A stretch of 7,587 bases of DNA. Source: Acidobacteria bacterium 37-71-11. Its GTDB lineage: Bacteria > Acidobacteriota > Thermoanaerobaculia > Thermoanaerobaculales > Thermoanaerobaculaceae. The DNA lies in contig NCBR01000272.1 of NCBI GenBank assembly GCA_002279285.1, positions 1-7,587 of the forward strand. The letters run 5' to 3'. Within the stretch, counting starts at the first letter, position 1; the number at the start of each line of letters is the position of its first letter. A program made the position numbers and the translations under genes. Under the pieces are notes generated by a model that did not search any database, was not told where the DNA came from, and was given only the letters and a program-made list of their open reading frames with translations. This document shows, one piece after another, positions 1 to 6,526 of the stretch.

Positions 1-47
1 GAGGGGCCCCGGCGCGGATCGCCCTGTCCGGTCGCGGGCACAGGAGC

Positions 48-83
48 ATGCGGGCTCGGGCGCGGTGGCGCCCGGGCCCGCAT
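48..83 (+). repeat. 16-bp stem-loop (inverted repeat)
   Basis: Positions 48-63 pair with 68-83 around the four-base loop GGTG. Fifteen of the sixteen pairs are Watson-Crick and one is T56/G75, which is a G-U wobble in a plus-strand transcript but an A/C mismatch in a minus-strand transcript. This asymmetry slightly favours a plus-strand RNA. There is no T-run after the stem, so it is not a canonical intrinsic terminator. It could be a REP-like palindrome or a structure at the 3' end of a gene left of the window. Confidence 0.6.
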
Positions 84-111
84 CCGGCCACCCGCGGGAT
101 CGGCAAGCAAG

Positions 112-133
112 AGGCCTCCACGCAGTGGAAGAA
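112..133. repeat. Short hairpin direct repeat, copy 1
   Basis: This 22-nt copy is nearly identical to positions 183-202. Within it, TCCAC (117-121) pairs with GTGGA (125-129) around the loop GCA. Compared with copy 2 it has one extra C in the left arm and one extra G in the right arm, which pair with each other. Confidence 0.5.
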
Positions 134-182
134 GAGCAACTGCCCGAGCGACACGGCGGCAGCCCGCGGGGCAAAACAGAAC

Positions 183-202
183 AGGCCTCACGCAGTGAAG
201 AA
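183..202. repeat. Short hairpin direct repeat, copy 2
   Basis: This 20-nt copy matches positions 112-133 at every base except the missing C-G pair. TCAC (188-191) pairs with GTGA (195-198) around the same GCA loop. In the minus-strand transcript of the symporter gene it lies about 25 nt past the stop codon and is followed by a T-rich stretch (roughly 182-166), so it could contribute to transcript ending. Confidence 0.5.
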
Positions 203-210
203 AGGGATCA

Positions 211-223
211 CCGCCACCGGCGG
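211..223 (-). terminator. Possible weak terminator after the symporter gene
   Basis: Immediately after the symporter stop codon (227-225) the minus strand reads CCGCC-GGT-GGCGG, a 5-bp GC stem with a three-base loop. It is followed by a pyrimidine-rich tract (CCCTTTCTTC) rather than a clean U-run. The position suits a terminator but the stem is short and the tail is poor. Confidence 0.35.
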
Positions 224-224
224 C

Positions 225-1600
225 TCAGGTGGTGAGCGCCTCTTGCACCACCTTGGAGGGGTGCTCCTTGCCGAACTCCCCCTCCCAGCGCGCGACCACG
301 ACCGTGGCCAGGCAGTTGCCGAGCACGTTGGTGGAGGTGCGCGCCATGTCCATCAGCTCGTCGATGCCGAGGATGATGAAGATCGGCTCCACCGGGAGGT
401 TGAACGAAGCTGCGGTGCCGAGCAGGATCACGAGCGAGGCGCGCGGCACGCCGGCGACCCCCTTGCTCGTCAGCATGAGCGTGAAGACCATCAGGAGCTG
501 GTGGCCGAAGGTCATGTGGATCCCGGCCGCCTGCGCCACGAACACCGAGGCGAGCGAGAGGTAGAGGGTGGTGCCGTCGAGGTTGAAGCTGTACCCGGTC
601 GGGATCACGGCACCCCGATCGCTTCCATCGCCTCCATGGCGCGCGGCAGGGCCGCTTCCGAGGACGTGGTCGCGAACGCGATCGACACCGGCTCCGCGAC
701 CGCGGCGATGAACTTCTTGATCGGCACGCGGGCGATCAGCGCCACCGGCAGCAGGACGACCAGGATGAAGACGACGAGCGCGGCGTAGAGCGTGGCCAAT
801 AGCTCGAACAGGTGGAAGAGGATGCCGAGGCCCATGTGGCCCACGGTGTAGGCGATCGCGCAGCCGACGCCGACCGGTGCGAACATCATGACGATGTTGG
901 TGAACTTGAACATCGTCTCGGAGAGGCTTTCGGCGATCGCCAGCATCGGCCGGCGCTTCGCCTCCGGCAGCATCGCGAGCGCGACACCGAACAGCAGCGA
1001 GAACACCACGACCTGGAGCACCTGCCCGTCGGCGATCGACTTGGCGATGTTCTCCGGGAAGATGTTCTGGATGATCTCGGAAGGCGTCTCGGGCTTCGCC
1101 TCGATCTTCTCGTGCGCCGGCACCGGCGGCAGCTTGATCCCCTTGCCGGCCTGCGAGATGTTGATCGCGGCAAGCCCGATGAACAGCGCGATCGTAGTGA
1201 CGATCTCGAAGTAGAGGAGCGCCTTCACTCCCATCCGCCCGACCTGTTTGAGGTTGGCGTGGCCGGCGACCCCGACGACCAGGGTGGAGAACAGCAACGG
1301 CGCGATGATCGTCTTGATCATCCGCAGGAACACGAGCGAGAACGTGCGCAGGTTCACCGCCACCGCGGGCAGGTCGTGGCCGATCTCCGCCCCGATGACC
1401 ATGCTCACCAGGATCCACGCCGTCAGCGAGCGGCGCTTGATGCCGTACCCGACGAGGCCGGCGATCGCAAGCCAGCGCGAGGCGAGCAAGACCTCGGGCG
1501 GGATCGCGACCAGCCCGCTGAACTTCAACGCCGCGGCCAGCGCTGCGATCGAGAGCGTCGCGAGGAGAAACAGCACGGTCCGTGTCTTCAGCGTCTGCAT
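225..1600 (-). pseudogene. Dicarboxylate/amino acid:cation symporter, frameshifted
   Basis: Membrane symporter of the DAACS (GltP/DctA, SLC1-like) family, which imports glutamate, aspartate or C4-dicarboxylates with H+ or Na+. The first 331 codons (1600-608) run through the transmembrane segments to the hairpin-1 motif TTSSEAALP (residues 311-319) and stop early at 607-605. The rest continues in another frame from VIPTGYSFNLDGT at about 608, through the hairpin-2 motif GVAGVP, to the helix-8 motif DMARTSTNVLGN. Its Arg is the residue that binds acidic side chains in this family. Relatives have about six residues between GVP and VIP that are missing here, implying a deletion of about 19 nt. 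Restored length would be about 464 residues, longer than the usual 420-440 because of an extra hydrophobic N-terminal stretch (residues 8-54). The start ATG at 1600 has GGGGA just upstream. It lies 54 nt after dapF and may be co-transcribed. Whether it carries glutamate/aspartate or C4-dicarboxylates cannot be settled. Confidence 0.85.
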
Positions 1601-1630
1601 GACGTCCCCGTCTCTCGCATCCCGCCTCCC

Positions 1631-1649
1631 CGTCGCGTCACTCGCGACG
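1631..1649. other. Hairpin between dapF and the symporter gene
   Basis: CGTCGCG (1631-1637) and CGCGACG (1643-1649) form a perfect 7-bp stem with a five-base loop in the 54-nt gap between the dapF stop and the symporter start. There is no U-run on either side, so it is not a classic intrinsic terminator. It could weaken read-through or protect the upstream mRNA end. Confidence 0.4.
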
Positions 1650-1654
1650 CCGCG

Positions 1655-2485
1655 TCAGTCTAGCCGGAAAGCTGCCGCAAGATCAGAGCTGACGCGCCCC
1701 TCCGCGACCCACTCGGCGGGGCCGGACAGGCGCAGAGGCGATGCCAGCGGCGGTCCCTCTGGCGCCACCGTGAGGACGCGCTTCGAGGCGGTGCGCACCG
1801 CGACCGGCGGCACGACCCACCCCTCGGCCGCCGCGACGAGGGCCGCGGCGACGTCGCCGGAGCCGCACGAGAGCGTCTCCCCCTCGACGCCGCGCTCCCA
1901 CGAGCGCACGCCCAGGGTGCGTTCGTCCTCCACTTGCAGGACGCTGACGTTGGCGCCGCCGGCCCGCAGGTCGGGGTGGCGGCGCAGCGCGGGCGCCAGC
2001 GGCGCCAGCTCGCGCCGCCAGAAATCCGGCCACTCCACGCGCACGATCAGATGTGGGACGCCGACCACCAGGTAGCGGCCGCGGACCACGGTTCCGGCGA
2101 CGGCAAGCTCCCGCCACGGCCGCACCTCGCCCGGAGCCGGGAGGCGCAGTTCGACCTGTCCGCCGTCCACCGCCGCCGGGATGGCGGCGTAGCCGGTCTC
2201 GAGGACCATCTCGCGCCAGCCCCAGCGCGCCGCGATGAAGCTCGCGGCGCAGCGCGTGCCGTTGGCGCAGAACGCGGCCTCGGAGCCGTCGCTGTTCCAG
2301 TACCGCACGCGGGCCGCCGCAACGCCAGTGGGGAGGACGAGCAGGACGCCATCCGCGCCGATGCCGAAGCGCCGGTGGCAGAGGCCGGGCACGAGCGGCG
2401 GCAGTTCGTCCGCAAGCGCCGGGTTCGCGCCCCCGTCGAAGAGGAGGAAATCGTTGCCGGCGCCGTGCAGCTTGGCGAAGTTCAC
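1655..2485 (-). CDS. dapF: Diaminopimelate epimerase
   Basis: Converts LL-diaminopimelate to meso-diaminopimelate in the cytoplasm, the penultimate step of lysine synthesis and the source of the peptidoglycan cross-linking residue. The 276-residue length equals the family norm (E. coli 274). The N-terminus MNFAKLHGAGNDF is the family signature. The two catalytic cysteines are present: Cys73 in FCANGTRC and Cys207 in SCGSGD. ANVSVL (Asn179) and ERG (Glu198-Arg199) match substrate-binding positions. The usual GNPH motif reads GVPH (142-145), so the Asn that contacts substrate in the E. coli enzyme is Val; I believe this occurs in other lineages too. The start is GTG, overlapping the lipoprotein stop by GTGA; no strong Shine-Dalgarno is visible, which suggests translational coupling. 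The gene is intact, unlike both neighbours. Confidence 0.95.
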   Translation of the reverse strand: MNFAKLHGAGNDFLLFDGGANPALADELPPLVPGLCHRRFGIGADGVLLVLPTGVAAARVRYWNSDGSEAAFCANGTRCAASFIAARWGWREMVLETGYAAIPAAVDGGQVELRLPAPGEVRPWRELAVAGTVVRGRYLVVGVPHLIVRVEWPDFWRRELAPLAPALRRHPDLRAGGANVSVLQVEDERTLGVRSWERGVEGETLSCGSGDVAAALVAAAEGWVVPPVAVRTASKRVLTVAPEGPPLASPLRLSGPAEWVAEGRVSSDLAAAFRLD

Positions 2486-3530
2486 GGGCCGGTCCGCGCC
2501 GTGCAGTAGACCGGGTCCGACTGGTTCCCCGCCGCGTCCACGGCCTTCACCGCGTATTCGAGCTCACCGGCCGGCGGCTTGTTGTCGGTGTACTCGGTGA
2601 GCTTGAAATCCTCCTGCAGGTGGTCCCAGGACCCCTTGCCCTGGCGCCGGAAGATCTTGTAGATGACCCCGGCCTCCGGCGAGGGGTCCCAGCGCAGGTG
2701 CACGAGGCCGGACTCCGGGAGGCAGAGGAACGACGTCACGGCCGCCGGCGGGTAGATGTCCGGGTAGGGGACCTCGAGCTCGGCGCTCGGCAGGCTCGCG
2801 GCTCGGTTGAGGTACGACCGCACCCGGTACCACCACGTCTGGCCCTGCTGCGCCGTGGCGTCCATGAACGAGGGCTTGTCGATGCCGATCGGCGAGGTGA
2901 TCTCCCACGGCGCCACTTTGGACGCGCGGCGCTCGACGACGTAGGTGAAGCCAGCCACCGGTTCCCACGTGAGGGCGATGCCGCCCGCTTCGGGCTTGGC
3001 GGTGAAGCCGGTCGGCGTCGGCGGGACCGGCCGCGGCTGCCACGTCACGATGTTCGACAGCGCGACGGCGTCCCGTCCTTGCGCCGCGACCGCACCGCAT
3101 ACCAAACCGACGGCGGCGAGGTGCCGGCGGGGTAGCTCGGCAGCGTCTCGCGATACGTCAACCGGTTACCGCGCGTCGCCGCCTGCAGCGATTCCCCTTC
3201 GAGGCGGGCGGCCAGCTTGCCGCGGCCGAGCATCAGCTGCTGTCGCAGCGCCCCCCCCCCGGGGCCGCTGCTGGCCTGCTCCTGGCCGGGGGTCGCCTCC
3301 AGGCGCCACACCTCCACGCTCGCGAGGTCGGTGAGCTCGCGTCCGCCCCGGGTGAGCTGCGGGTACGCCCAGTTGAGCACGATCTCGTTCCCGTCCTGGT
3401 ACGCCCCGAGATCGGTCGTCGTCTCCGGCACCTCGAGGATCGGGGGCAGCGGCGCCGCCTTGCGCCCGCACCCAGCCGTGATCGCCAGGATCAGGGCCAC
3501 CGCGGTGGGAACTATCCGGCGAGGGCTCAT
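2482..3530 (-). pseudogene. FN3-repeat lipoprotein, frameshifted
   Basis: Predicted membrane-anchored lipoprotein. It starts with a signal peptide (MSPRR, then hydrophobic residues 6-19) and a lipobox-like ITAGC with Cys21, followed by CGRKAAPLPP. The rest looks like three fibronectin type III modules: residues about 35-160 (EIVLNWAYP, WYAVRSR), then one beginning VPPTPTGFTAKP, then one beginning PPAAVTSFLCLPE and ending in DAAGNQSDP. These beta-sandwich domains usually mediate adhesion or protein contacts, and the actual role is unknown. The first frame ends at 3045 and the correct continuation (LSNIVTWQPRP) is one base out. Restoring one base near 3059-3060, so that the text reads TPSRLSNIV, gives a single protein of about 349 residues. 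It starts 29 nt after hslU and its stop overlaps the dapF start. A C10 tract lies inside (3251-3260) but does not break the frame. It is unlikely to be two separate genes, because neither half has a clean FN3 boundary there. Confidence 0.75.
3251..3260. repeat. C10 homopolymer in the lipoprotein gene
   Basis: Ten consecutive C, followed by four G, lie within the first FN3 region and encode a Pro-Gly-Gly-Gly stretch on the minus strand. The frame is open through the tract as written. Tracts of this length are prone to polymerase slippage and to sequencing error, so the true length is uncertain. Confidence 0.8.
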
Positions 3531-3559
3531 CCCTGCAACTGTAGCAAACGAGCCCGCCG

Positions 3560-4794
3560 CTACAACACGTAGCGCGCGAGGTCCTCGTGCGCGAGCAGCG
3601 GCGCCAGCGCCTCCCGAACCTTGCCCGCGTCCATCACGACGTGGCTGCCGCGCCGCTCGGGAGCGGTGAACGAGACCTCCTCGAGGACCCGCTCGAGCAC
3701 CGTGGTGAGACGGCGGGCGCCGATGTTCTCGCCGCTGCGGTTGAGCTCCGCGGCGATCCGCGCGAGCTCGGCGATGGCGTCTGCCGTCACCTCGAGTTCG
3801 ACCCCCTCGGCGCCGAGGAGCGCCTGGTGTTGCTTGAGGACGGCGTGCTTCGGCTCGGTCAGGATGCGCGCGAGGTCGCCCTCGGACAGCGGGTCGAGCT
3901 GCACCCGCACCGGGAAGCGTCCCTGCAGCTCCGGGATAAGGTCCGACGGCTTGGCGACGTGGAACGCGCCGGCCGCGATGAACAACACGTGGTCGGTCGC
4001 CACCGGGCCGTAGCGGGTGTTGACCGTGGTCCCCTCCACGAACGGGAGGAGGTCCCGCTGCACCCCCTCGCGCGACACGTCCGGGCCGGCGCCGCCCGCC
4101 CCGCGGGACGTGATCTTGTCGATCTCGTCGAGGAACACGATGCCGCTCTCCTGGGCGCGCTCGACCGCCTCCCGCTCCACCGTCTCGCGGTCCACCAGGC
4201 GCTCGATCTCCTCGGCCTCGAGGAGCTTGCGCGCCTCCCGTACGGTCATCGTGCGCCGCTCCCGCTTGGTGAACATCCCCCCGAGAGCGTCGCGCAGGTT
4301 CATCTCGATGGTTTCCATCCCCTGGCCGCCGAAGAGGTTGAGCATCGGAGCGCGGGTCTGCGCCACCTCCATCTCCACCTCGCGCTCCTCCATCGAGCCT
4401 TCGCGCAGCAGCCGGCGCAGCGCGCGTCGCGACTCCTCGCGGTCTTCGCCGGGGGAGGCGGGCAGGAGTAGGTCCACGAGGCGGTCCTCGGCGGCGCGCT
4501 TGGCCGCCACCTCGACCGACACCGCGCGGTGAACTTGGACGCCTCCACCTTGACGAACGGGGCGTTGGCCAGGCGCGCGAGGCGGCGGGCGATCTCGGTC
4601 TTGCCCACGCCGGTCGGGCCGATCAGGATGATGTTGGCGGGGGTCACCTCGCGGCGCAGCTCCTCCGGGAGCTGGCGCCGGCGCCAGCGGTTCCGCAGCG
4701 CGACCGCGACCGCGCGCTTGGCGGCGGCCTGGCCGACGATATAGCGGTCGAGCTCGGTCACGATCTCGCGCGGCGTGTACACGGTCGCGCTCAC
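3560..4794 (-). pseudogene. hslU: HslU ATPase of the HslVU protease, internal deletion
   Basis: HslU (ClpY) is the AAA+ hexamer that unfolds proteins and feeds them to HslV. The first 89 residues (4794-4528) show TPREIVTELDRYIVGQ, Walker A GPTGVGKT (59-66) and KVEASKFT. The remaining conserved protein is in another frame from about 4522: the I-domain, Walker B GIVFLDEID, GPDVSREGVQRDLLP, KPSDLIPELQGR, sensor-2 NIGARRL and the C-terminal LARYVL that docks into HslV. In HslU proteins KFT is followed by EVGYVGRDVES and about 20 more residues; all of that is absent. By comparison with B. subtilis ClpY about 82 nt are missing, which shifts the frame and removes the GYVG pore loop. As written no functional HslU can be made. 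The GTG start overlaps the hslV stop (GTGA) and has GGAGG seven bases upstream, so coupled expression with hslV is expected. Confidence 0.9.
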
Positions 4795-5396
4795 GGCACT
4801 ACCTCCACGGTGATGTGGTCGTTGGTGTAGAGGTCGATCGCCGACGCGATGAGCAGCGCCTCGCGGACGATGTCGGCGGCCCCGAGGTCCGAGTGCGCGA
4901 CCAGGGCGCGCGCCGCCGCCAGCGCGGCCGGTCCGCCGGAGCCGATCGCCATCACCCCGTCGTCCGGGATCACCACCTCGCCGGAGCCGGAGAGCAGCAG
5001 CAGGTGCTCGCGGTCGGCGACGATCATCATCGCCTCGAGGTGGCGCAGCGCGCGGTCGGTGCGCCAGTCGCGCGCCAGCTCGACCGCCGCCCGCTCGAGG
5101 TTCCCGGCGAACTCCTCGATCTTGGCCTCGAACCGCGTGAACAGTGCGAGGGCGTCCGCGACCGACCCAGCGAACCCCGCAACGACCCGGCCGCCGCCCA
5201 GGCGCCGCAGCTTGGTGGCGCCGTGCTTGAGCACCGTGTTCCCCAACGTCACCTGACCGTCGCTCGCCATCGCCGTGACCCCGTCGCGGCGCACCGCGCA
5301 GATCGTGGTGTGGTGCCAAACGGCGGCAGGGCGCTGGCGCGCCCGGCCGCGGGGTCCGGGCCGCCCGCCCGCCCAGGAACGGGAGATATCGTCCAT
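4791..5396 (-). CDS. hslV: HslV peptidase subunit of the HslVU protease
   Basis: HslV (ClpQ) is the proteasome-like threonine peptidase of the cytoplasmic HslVU complex. The conserved core starts TTICAVRRDG, then SDGQVTLGNTVLKHGATKLRRL, VVAGFAGSVADAL, ELARDWRTDRALRHLEA, AIGSGGPAALAAARAL and YTNDHITVE. The catalytic nucleophile should be the first Thr of TTICA, giving a mature chain of about 172 residues, normal for the family. No start codon lies just before it: the nearest in-frame start is ATG 5396, which has a strong GGGAGG five bases upstream and adds a 29-residue leader, rich in Arg and Gly. Thr30 would therefore have to be exposed by proteolysis. Some HslV proteins, such as B. subtilis CodW, carry short leaders, but this one is much longer. 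An upstream sequence error is the alternative. hslU follows with a 4-bp overlap. Confidence 0.93.
   Translation of the reverse strand: MDDISRSWAGGRPGPRGRARQRPAAVWHHTTICAVRRDGVTAMASDGQVTLGNTVLKHGATKLRRLGGGRVVAGFAGSVADALALFTRFEAKIEEFAGNLERAAVELARDWRTDRALRHLEAMMIVADREHLLLLSGSGEVVIPDDGVMAIGSGGPAALAAARALVAHSDLGAADIVREALLIASAIDLYTNDHITVEVVP
4802..4806 (-). promoter_or_regulatory. Shine-Dalgarno for hslU
   Basis: GGAGG on the minus strand lies within the last codons of hslV, seven bases before the GTG start at 4794. It supports that start over the downstream in-frame GTG at 4782 (giving VYTPREIV). Confidence 0.65.
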
Positions 5397-5401
5397 GACT
5401 G

Positions 5402-5407
5402 CCTCCC
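5402..5407 (-). promoter_or_regulatory. Shine-Dalgarno for hslV
   Basis: GGGAGG on the minus strand is five bases from ATG 5396. It decides the start of hslV and so supports the 29-residue leader being translated. Confidence 0.65.
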
Positions 5408-5457
5408 AGTCGAGGGTAACACCGTTGCGACGGGGGACGGGGAACGGCACGACCCGA

Positions 5458-5465
5458 GGGGGAGG
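5458..5465 (+). promoter_or_regulatory. Shine-Dalgarno for the EamA permease
   Basis: GGGGGAGG ends seven bases before ATG 5473. The next in-frame ATG (5503) has no such site, so 5473 is the preferred start. Confidence 0.65.
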
Positions 5466-5472
5466 CAGGCGT

Positions 5473-6384
5473 ATGCTGGGCGGCCGGCAGCCGCCGGCGT
5501 CTATGCCGATCGGAGAGCTCGCCGCCCTCGCCACCGCCCTGTTCTGGGCGTTCACCGGCCTCTTCTTCGCCGAGGCCGCACGCCGTCTCGGGGCGCTGCG
5601 CGTCAACCTGCTGCGCCTGCCGCTGGCGCTGGCCTTGCTCACGCTCACGATGTTGGCGGGGGGACCCGACTTCGCCGCCCTCGACGGCCGCCGGACCGCG
5701 TACCTCGCCGCCAGCGGCGTCGTCGGCCTGGTGATCGGGGACCTCGCCCTGTTCGAGGCGTTGCGCCGCATCGGGGCGCGCCTCGCGTTGCTGGTAATGG
5801 CGCTGGCGCCGGTGTTCGCCGCCGCGGCCGGCCTGGTGCTCCTGCACGAGCGGCCCGGCCCCAGGGCGACGCTGGGGATCGTGGTGACGCTGGCAGGGGT
5901 TGCCTGGGTCGTGGGCGAGCGCCGGACCGGATCCGGGGACGCGCGCCACGACGCGCGCGGGGTGGCGCTGGCGCTCGTCGGCGCCGCGTGTCAGGGCATC
6001 GGCCTGGTGCTCGCCAAAGTCGGGATGGCGGGCGAGGTGCCGGCGCTCACCGGCACCTGGGTGCGCATGGGGGCCGCCACCGCGCTGATCTGGGCGCTCA
6101 CGGCGGCGACCGGGCGGACCCGCGGCCTCGAGGTCGCGGCCGCGGTGCGCACCACCTGGCCGTACCTGCTCGGCGGCGCGATCTTCGGGCCGTTCCTCGG
6201 GGTCTGGATGTCGCTGGTCGCCGCCCGCCTCACCGACGTCGGCGTTGCCGCGACCCTGATGGCGACCACGCCGGTGCTCGTCATCCCGCTCCTGATGGCG
6301 ACCGAGCGCTACCGCCCGACGGCGCGCGCGCTCGCCGGCACCGCCATCACCGTCGCCGGCGTCGCCCTGTTGTTTGCCAGCTGA
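5473..6384 (+). CDS. EamA/DMT-family permease
   Basis: Integral membrane protein of the drug/metabolite transporter superfamily (EamA, RhaT/YdcZ-like). The 303 residues carry about ten hydrophobic segments arranged as two EamA repeats, roughly residues 13-145 and 158-302. Repeat 1 includes ALFWAFTGLFFAEAARRLG and GDLALFEALRRIGARLALLVMALAP; repeat 2 includes ACQGIGLVLAKVGM, GGAIFGPFLGVWMSLVAARL and MATTPVLVIPLLMATERYRP. Both repeats end in the family's typical helix, segment and ER-P loop pattern (LLHERPGP, TERYRP). The substrate cannot be read from sequence; members export amino acids, metabolites or drugs. It is the only plus-strand gene here, diverging from hslV by 76 bp and facing xerC. 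It interrupts the xerC-hslV-hslU order known from other bacteria, so it may be a later insertion, although its base composition does not stand out. Confidence 0.88.
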   Translation: MLGGRQPPASMPIGELAALATALFWAFTGLFFAEAARRLGALRVNLLRLPLALALLTLTMLAGGPDFAALDGRRTAYLAASGVVGLVIGDLALFEALRRIGARLALLVMALAPVFAAAAGLVLLHERPGPRATLGIVVTLAGVAWVVGERRTGSGDARHDARGVALALVGAACQGIGLVLAKVGMAGEVPALTGTWVRMGAATALIWALTAATGRTRGLEVAAAVRTTWPYLLGGAIFGPFLGVWMSLVAARLTDVGVAATLMATTPVLVIPLLMATERYRPTARALAGTAITVAGVALLFAS

Positions 6385-6390
6385 GTGGAG

Positions 6391-6432
6391 ACCGTGGGTC
6401 GTGGATCGTGGATCGTGGTCCGTGGTCCGAGG
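6391..6432 (+). repeat. Imperfect heptamer tandem array, six units
   Basis: Six consecutive 7-bp units share the consensus NYCGTGG, starting seven bases after the permease stop codon. The third and fourth units (6405-6418) are both ATCGTGG, and the last is TCCGAGG. Each unit differs only in its first two or three bases, apart from the A in the final one. Arrays of this type occur in intergenic DNA of various bacteria; the function is unknown. Confidence 0.75.
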
Positions 6433-6448
6433 CGGCCGCGCCGGCCGC
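6432..6448. repeat. GC palindrome after the heptamer array
   Basis: GCGGCCG (6432-6438) and CGGCCGC (6442-6448) form a perfect 7-bp stem with a CGC loop. It adjoins the heptamer array and lies about 48 bases past the permease stop. It has no U-run. It could act in transcription ending or simply be part of a compound repeat. Confidence 0.5.
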
Positions 6449-6526
6449 AGGCCGCGCAGCCTTCCGCGCCTCCCTCGAAGACGAACAGCTCATCGGCAGG
6501 CAGGGCCTCCGAGCTTGGGGCGTGTA

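Larger units (their letters stand above)
1..224. other. Gene-free left flank
   Basis: I see no credible protein-coding gene here. Reading frames that cross the region are low-complexity, Arg/Gly/His-rich translations of GC-rich DNA with no recognisable domain. It lies downstream of the symporter gene, which ends at 225 on the minus strand. It holds a 16-bp stem-loop (48-83), two copies of a short hairpin repeat (112-133 and 183-202) and a small GC hairpin right after the symporter stop (211-223). Any gene further left is outside the window. Confidence 0.6.
5397..5472. promoter_or_regulatory. Divergent intergenic region hslV / EamA permease
   Basis: These 76 bases separate two divergent starts, so promoters for both directions should lie here or reach into the genes. 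I see no good sigma-70 boxes. A very weak minus-strand pair, TTCCCC and TGTTAC 17 bases apart, is the best candidate. The region also holds the Shine-Dalgarno of each gene. Confidence 0.45.

Noticed and set aside
812..1663. Plus-strand open frame opposite the symporter
   Set aside because: The translation is low-complexity Asp/Arg/His-rich and lies opposite well-conserved membrane protein code.
2482..3105. A separate FN3 gene starting at 3105
   Set aside because: The first 15 or so residues are an out-of-frame reading of the upstream FN3 module, and one restored base joins both halves.
3587..4471. Plus-strand open frame opposite hslU
   Set aside because: It is a shadow of the conserved HslU code, with no recognisable motif.
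3560..4522. A short hslU starting at GTG 4522
   Set aside because: It would lack Walker A, which is present just upstream in another frame; the GTG is an internal Val codon.
604..4532. Programmed frameshifting at the three breaks
   Set aside because: No slippery heptamer is visible at the junctions, and in two genes conserved residues are absent, which ribosome slippage cannot restore.
5275..5472. N-terminal extension of the permease from ATG 5275
   Set aside because: The extra 66 residues are Arg-rich and overlap hslV; ATG 5473 has an excellent Shine-Dalgarno and fits family length.
6391..6432. CRISPR-like array
   Set aside because: Units are 7 bp with no spacers, and there are no cas genes.
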